The position numbers were made by a program, and so were the translations under genes. From Odiellus spinosus (lineage: Eukaryota; Arthropoda; Arachnida; Opiliones; Phalangiidae): DNA of 64,000 nucleotides. The DNA lies in contig OY987226.1 in assembly GCA_963920705.1 (NCBI GenBank), forward strand, positions 32,477,686 to 32,541,685, given 5' to 3'. Each line of letters starts with the position of its first letter. The first letter of the stretch is position 1. The notes beneath the pieces were generated by a model. That model ran no database searches, was not told the origin of the DNA, and saw only the letters and a program-made list of their open reading frames with translations. Positions 58,636 through 64,000 of the stretch are shown piece by piece.

Positions 58636-61586
58636 ATCATATCCTGATTGATATATTTTTAGTATCGTTATACGGAGAGTACAACGACCGATTCAAAATT
58701 ATGATGACAAAAAAAAAAAAGAAAAAAAAAAACATTGTGCATATATGGTTGTACCCTAAAAATATTCGCTGCTTTGCCAAACGCAAAGCGGGGAGCGAAC
58801 AAAACACTTTCATTTCAGATGTTTCATTCGTGTGCAGCGAGCTTATATATATATAATTTTTCTGAAATTATCTGGTCGGTTAAATTTCACTTAAAGTAAG
58901 CCTGGTTTAAATGAGTCACTAGCAGGTGTTACCTAGATAATGAGAATTTATAGGTTGTACATGGTTGTCGAAATCTATAGCTCTAGTGTAAATTTTCTCA
59001 TTAGCTATATTCAGCCAGGGAGGAGTAGAAGAGGAGAAGCAAAGTGAGACGATGTAGCATCCTACACCATGGGCCTAAACTCCCCCAACGGGAGAATGGG
59101 CGTTGACAAAGAAAAGGGGGATATACTTGGTTAGTTTTGTCACGTAGTTTTCTGCTGAGTTATGCACTCGATATTGCACGCCCTCTCTCGATAAAACACA
59201 ACCGGTTTTTTACAAAATTATCCAAGCAAGGAGGATCAAACCACGCGTGCATAATATATTTTACCATAAGAAAAATAATTATTTTTCTTATGATTTTACT
59301 TATTTCGACGGATATTTCACTAATGACGATGGATCATAATTATTACAAATTAAAACAAGGTCCTAGATATCGTCCCGGTTAATTGTATTTACCTATTCAA
59401 GACATTTTTCATAGTTCCTTGTTGGTTTAGGAATATCCTGTCCGTTTGAGTGTTTAGATTTTTTAATCCTATATATACAATATTTTACCATTTTAAATGC
59501 GCTAAATAAAATAAATCGAAACTAATCTCTAAACCTTCCCACGCTTTGCTTCGCGCTTAAGCCTTGTACTTCTGGCCAGGGTCTGCCGCAATTCCAGCTC
59601 TGAGGCAACGCTCACGAGAGGGCAGTTTGTCGTGCCCATTTACTGGAAATCGGAAGAAGCTTGCCATGTCACCCACGTGATCAGCTTTAACCAAGTTTTT
59701 CCCCCATTCTCCTTCTTTCCCGTTGTGGGAGGTAGGTTTATCAGTTGGTAGTCTTTGCCCCTCCTTCCCCATCCTCCTTGATTCAGCTGAAACGGGAAAA
59801 ATTCCAATGTTCATGTATACGCTCCATATAATGTTATCTCTATATCTTGGATACCCTGTTAACGCGCCTTTAACTCATCTTTATTATGCATTTTTTATGT
59901 TTGATACCTGTGTTACTGTGTAAACGCACCTTCACTTAAAGTACGCGCGATTGTCTAAAATATAAATCTTAAATATCTTCTAAATTATCTCTTATAATGA
60001 ATTAATTTCTCGGCTATATTATTAATAAGATTAACTTAAACCATTTTTAATATTTTTCATTATAATAAAAATTAATATTGCGTTTCATTTCCCTAAACGA
60101 TATCACAACATAAAGCTCATTTGCCTTCATTCAAAAAAGGTAGTAAATAAACCAACCGTTCAAGCGGTGTGGACATGAAGTTGGGAGGACGATTCGTGAA
60201 TCTTGATTATAGGTACGTGGTAGGCAACGCAAACCTAGGATGGGCGATGTTTGGAGAGTGGAAAGTTGATGTGGACCATATTCTTAGTGAGGGACGCCTC
60301 GCTAATGTAGCCCGGAAACTGGAGGTTGGACTTTGGTGTGGGGATGGTCGGAATTTTTCTTCCTTCCCCTATGAAAAACCAAGGAAGATGAATAGTAAGG
60401 AACGGCCGCCTCACGTTATAACTTGTGTCGTACAAGCTCAGCTTCTGCTTCCAATTCCCCCTTTGTTTCCCCCCTTGGCTGATACATATTTTCAAATGCG
60501 CATCCTTTTTCGCGCACTCTACGTGTAACACTCGTGACTCCTTGCTAGAGAAGGTGCATAGCCTCCTCGATCACGCACTTCGGCTGCGCTCGCGCTATAT
60601 AGGGAGCGCAGCCGAAGCGCGTGATCGAGGAGGCTATGGAAGGAGCGACCTATGGATTTTCTCAGCAGGGGTGCCAATTTACAATAAGGTTTCGATTCCA
60701 CCACTGTTTGCAGCGCGTAAAAATTACCTTATCCGTTATCCTTACGAATAGTTTATTTATGGGGATATTGAGCGCCTCGCTTTATGCGCGCTGACCATCA
60801 CGTTTGGTGACCATTCGCCCGCAGCTGGTTCACTCTCTGTGGTTCACCTTAATTTGGCAGCTCGTATAAACCTACTCTTTCCTTTATTTCTAAGAATTGT
60901 TTACTTAGAAATGTAGGGAGGGTTATTGAAAGAGGGTCCCCAACTTCATGTTGTACGAAATTTGTCACCTGCGAATAAAAGGATGACCTTGTACCATTAC
61001 AATCTGTGAGAGAGTGGACTAAAACATTCCCCAAGCCCACTCTTCCAGGAAAATCCGAAATTATTCAGGTGCAGCTAAGGCGCCTAGGATATAACCTGCT
61101 GTAATTTGATACGAGATGATGTTGGTATGTCACGTGAGTGCGCACCAAAAAAGCGCAGTTAGCTTCTTTGGACACAGAAGCGAGAGAGGAAACTACGTCA
61201 TCTTCAGACATTTCACGGACGGGTTCTGCTATACTTGTGGCTATTCCTTACCCTTCATTTTCCTTGGAAAAACTCCCCTTGAAGTGAAATTTTTCTAGAG
61301 GGATTTCGAAGTCTAGAAACTGAAGGTAATATTATTGAAGGGAGTTCGAGCTTCTTTTTTTGTGAAGAAAATTCTCCTTCCCAAAAAAAGAAGGAGACTT
61401 GCCAAAGAAGGAAGATTTCCTTCTTTTCTCCCGATTGGAGAGAGCCAAGGAGAGAAATATTTTGGGGGGGTGGGTGGCCCCAGAAGGCAGGGTGGTTTCT
61501 AGAGAATGGAAAGAAGTAACATAATGCACCTTCTTTATCTCTCGATAGTGAATAGAAACGAGTATTAGAGTAGGCTCAGTAGGTAG
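58636..61586. other. receptor 3' flank and intergenic region
   Basis: Presumed 3' UTR, then non-coding DNA. An A-rich run lies near 58710-58731. A 119-codon open frame at 60169-60528 (+) matches no family I know, overlaps an antisense frame and is not supported. The hairpin at 60557-60638 and a dispersed repeat at about 61069-61210 (partner at 33889) lie here. Confidence 0.4.
60557..60638. mobile_element. 82-bp near-perfect hairpin, candidate mini-MITE (7-bp TSD, one mismatch)
   Basis: Arms of 35 bp start CATAGCCTCCTCGATCACGC and are complementary at all but one position; the loop is about 12 bp (CGCTATATAGG). Flanks GAAGGTG (60550-60556) and GAAGGAG (60639-60645) match at 6 of 7. It is GC-rich against an AT-rich background. 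Confidence 0.7.
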
Positions 61587-61968
61587 AAAAGAATCGTGAT
61601 TAACCTAACTAAAAAGAATCGTGATTAACTAAAAAAATAATCGTGATTAACCTAACTACAAAAAGAATCGTAATTAACGTAATTAACCTAACTAAAAAAG
61701 AATCGTAATTAACGTAATTAACCTAACTAAAAAAGAATCGTAATTAACGTAATTAACCTAACTAAAAAAGAATCGTAATTAACGTAATTAACCAAACTAA
61801 AAAAGAATCGTAATTAACCCAACTAAAAAAGAATCGTAATTAACCTAACTAAAAAAGAATCTTATTAACCCAACTAAAAATAATCATAATTAACCTAACT
61901 AAAAAATAATCGTAATTAACCTAACTAAAAAATAATCGTAATTAACATATTAACCTAACTAAAACTAA
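61587..61968. repeat. tandem array, unit AAAAAAGAATCGTAATTAACC with longer variants
   Basis: About a dozen imperfect units of roughly 25 bp (ending TAACCTAACT) or 36 bp (with an extra GTAATTAAC). It ends shortly before the retrotransposon at about 62030. Confidence 0.88.
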
Positions 61969-62029
61969 TATTATCTATCCTAAATATTTAATTAAATTTA
62001 ATTCAAATAACATTTTTAATAAATATTAA

Positions 62030-64000
62030 ACGATCTGGCCACTTTCTCTAACGCAGATTATGATTCCCTCAATAAGGCCATCGCGGAGGTTGACTGGGAG
62101 GCTCTGTTGCAGGTGGACGATTTCTACTTATCCTGGACCAATTTCCTCACTACTATCCGCTCTATCATAGCTAAGTATGTTCCCCCTTTTAAGACCATCT
62201 CTGCTTCTAAAGTAACCAAACCCTGGATTTCCAAATCCCTCAAACGTAAACTTCGAAAGAAAGAGCGCTTATGGCGTAAACTTAAAATGGCCATCTCTCA
62301 GAACCGCACTTCACGTGTTGCCCTGTTGCGCCGTCAGTATAATGCCTTACTTACAGACACTAAACATGAGATTAGTTCTGCTAAACGTCGCCAAGAAACT
62401 AGGAAGCTCAAGCAGATTAAAAGTAATCCCTCTTCCTTTTGGAAATTTGTAAATCACCGTATCAAACCTCGCAACTCGGCTCCCTCTGTCAAACTTCAAG
62501 ATGGTAGTGTTCCCACTCCTCTTGAGGCATCAAATTTATTTAACTCTCACTTTTTTGCCAGTTTCTCTACTTTGAACTGCTCCCCCACTGCAGACTTACC
62601 AAGTATTCCCTGTTCTCCATTTAACTTTTCACCCCCTACTCGCGCCGAGGTCAGACTAATTTTAAGGAAGTTAAAAGTCCAGTCTTCTGCTGGTCCTGAC
62701 TTTATACCTAACCGTTTCCTACGTGGTTGCGCTAACACCATCTCTCGGCCTCTGGCTATGCTTTTCACTAGATCTTTGGAAGAGGGCAAGCTTCCGCCTG
62801 AATGGCTTACCGCGACTGTGGTCCCTGTGTACAAAAAGTCAGGATCTCGAACCAATGTGTCTAATTATAGGCCTATTAGTCTGACCTCTGCAATTTGTAA
62901 AGTTTTGGAGAAGTATCTTAAAACTACTATCTACCAACATATTGAACAGTTTCTCCATAAATCCCAACATGGATTTCTTCAAGGTAAATCTACGGGTACA
63001 AATCTCCTTTCCACTCTCCACAGCTGGCTGGAGGCCTTTGACGAGGGTTTTCCTTCTGATGCTATCTATTTGGACTTGTCCAAGGCCTTTGACACTGTTC
63101 CTCATTCAAGGCTTCTTTCTAAGTTGAATTGTTATGGCGTCGGTGGTGAACTCCTCCGATGGCTTTCGGTCTACCTTGGGGAGCGTACTCAGAGGGTTTC
63201 GATCGCGGGTACCCTCAGGGACCCAGTTAGGGTTACTAGTGGCGTCCCTCAGGGGAGTGTCCTAGGCCCCCTCCTTTTTCTAATCTATATCAACGACATG
63301 CCTTCCTCAGTATTAAGCTTTATCGCGCTTTACGCTGACGATGCAAAATTATACCGTGTAATTAAATCTTACACAGATGTCCAGCTTCTTCAACAAGACC
63401 TTGATACGCTGCATCATTGGGCTGCCCGTAACGGTATGTCCTTTAACTGCAATAAATCCTACCACCTTAGAATAACCTCCAAGGTTTCAACCGCCAATAC
63501 ACTCTCCCCTTATTTTATAAATGGCTCTCGTCTCACGCGTATAGCTGACCATCGTGATCTTGGTGTTATAGTGTCATCCAACTTATCTTCCTCCAAACAC
63601 TGTGCCACTATCGCGTCCAGGCTGAGTAGTATTGTTGGCGCCCTAAACAGAAATTTTTCCTTCCTGGATCCGCTATCCCTAACCATCTTATATAATGCCT
63701 ATGTGCGGCCCATCTAAGAATACTGTTCCCCAATCTGGCGCCCTCACCTTGCTAAAGACATCTCTATATTAGAACTGGTTCAGCGCCGCGCTACCAAGAT
63801 TCCTCCGTCGTTGAGAGGCAGGCCCCGTCAGGATAGATTGGAAGCCCTTCGTTGGCCCTCCCTGTCCACAAGATGGGATATGGTGGACTTAACTCTACTA
63901 TATACCATCCTGTCTGATCCCTCCCAACCTTACTTCACTCCCAATACAGGAATCACTCGCGGCCATTCACGCAAACTGTTTATTCAAAGACCTAGGTTAA
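62030..64000 (+). mobile_element. non-LTR retrotransposon, 5'-truncated, continuing past the right edge
   Basis: The coding frame enters at about 62032 without an endonuclease domain, so the copy is truncated at its 5' end. Reverse transcriptase and the following region run to the window end. Family traits resemble the CR1/Jockey group (KPWISKSLKRKLRKKE linker, QGSVLGPLLFLIYINDMP, YADD). The copy at 50.5-51.75 kb is the same family. Confidence 0.92.
62032..64000 (+). pseudogene. retrotransposon reverse transcriptase ORF with one in-frame stop
   Basis: The reading frame is open from about 62032 to a TAA at 63715-63717 and open again in the same frame from 63718 to the edge. Landmarks: SSAGPDFIPNRFL, VVPVYKKSG, NYRPISLTSAICKVLEK, FLQGKSTGTNLL, YLDLSKAFDTVPHSRLLSKL, TSGVPQGSVLGPLLFLIYIN and catalytic YADD at 63331-63342. 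The stop falls in the conserved YVRPI/EYCSPIW junction of the thumb region. Apart from this stop the coding sequence is well preserved, which suggests recent insertion. Confidence 0.9.

Noticed and set aside
60169-60528. 119-codon open frame near the right side
   Set aside because: It has no recognisable domain, overlaps a similarly long antisense frame, and sits in a repeat-rich stretch.
61587-61968. CRISPR-like regular repeat spacing
   Set aside because: The units are contiguous variants with no unique spacers, in eukaryotic DNA.

Overview
The window is AT-rich eukaryotic DNA, almost certainly from an arthropod and most likely an insect. The evidence is three intron-containing protein genes with GT-AG introns, one of them an ionotropic-receptor-type chemoreceptor. 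There is also an interstitial block of the arthropod telomere repeat TTAGG, and a very high load of short inverted-repeat DNA transposons. I cannot name the species. There are no operons, rRNA genes, intact tRNA genes or CRISPR arrays.

Three genes were reconstructed by joining exons in compatible phase. (1) Smad4 (Medea), the common-mediator Smad of TGF-beta/BMP signalling, lies on the + strand from 2914 to 27911. It has 11 coding exons and a predicted 629 residues, with the MH1 domain at the 5' end, a glutamine- and proline-rich linker, and the MH2 domain at the 3' end. (2) LYRM1, a small LYR-motif protein, lies on the - strand from 40768 down to 36450. It has 3 coding exons and 124 residues. 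(3) An ionotropic glutamate receptor-like gene (IR family) lies on the + strand from 43457 to 58635. It has 8 coding exons and 436 residues and unusually lacks an amino-terminal domain. Smad4 and LYRM1 converge tail to tail. LYRM1 and the receptor diverge head to head about 2.7 kb apart. The three genes share no evident pathway.

Most of the remaining sequence is mobile DNA, much of it in introns. Target-site duplications (TSDs) are clean enough to sort the elements into classes. (a) A 12-copy family ending CCCTTACC/GGTAAGGG has 2-bp TSDs of arbitrary sequence and an internal GTCTT motif phased every 10-11 bp. (b) TTAA-flanked fold-back elements include two caught nested inside class (a) elements. 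(c) A set of otherwise unrelated elements begins 5'-CA, ends TG-3', and has 7-bp TSDs. (d) hAT-like elements have 8-bp TSDs. (e) One element has a 9-bp direct repeat. (f) Two copies of a larger element have termini TAGGGTGGTGGCGG, and one of them is loaded with nested insertions.

One non-LTR retrotransposon family (CR1/Jockey-like reverse transcriptase) is present twice. A 5'-truncated antisense copy lies at about 50.5-51.75 kb, and a better preserved copy with one in-frame stop runs off the right edge from about 62.03 kb. A THAP-domain pseudogene lies at 32.4 kb and a weak transposase remnant at 47 kb.
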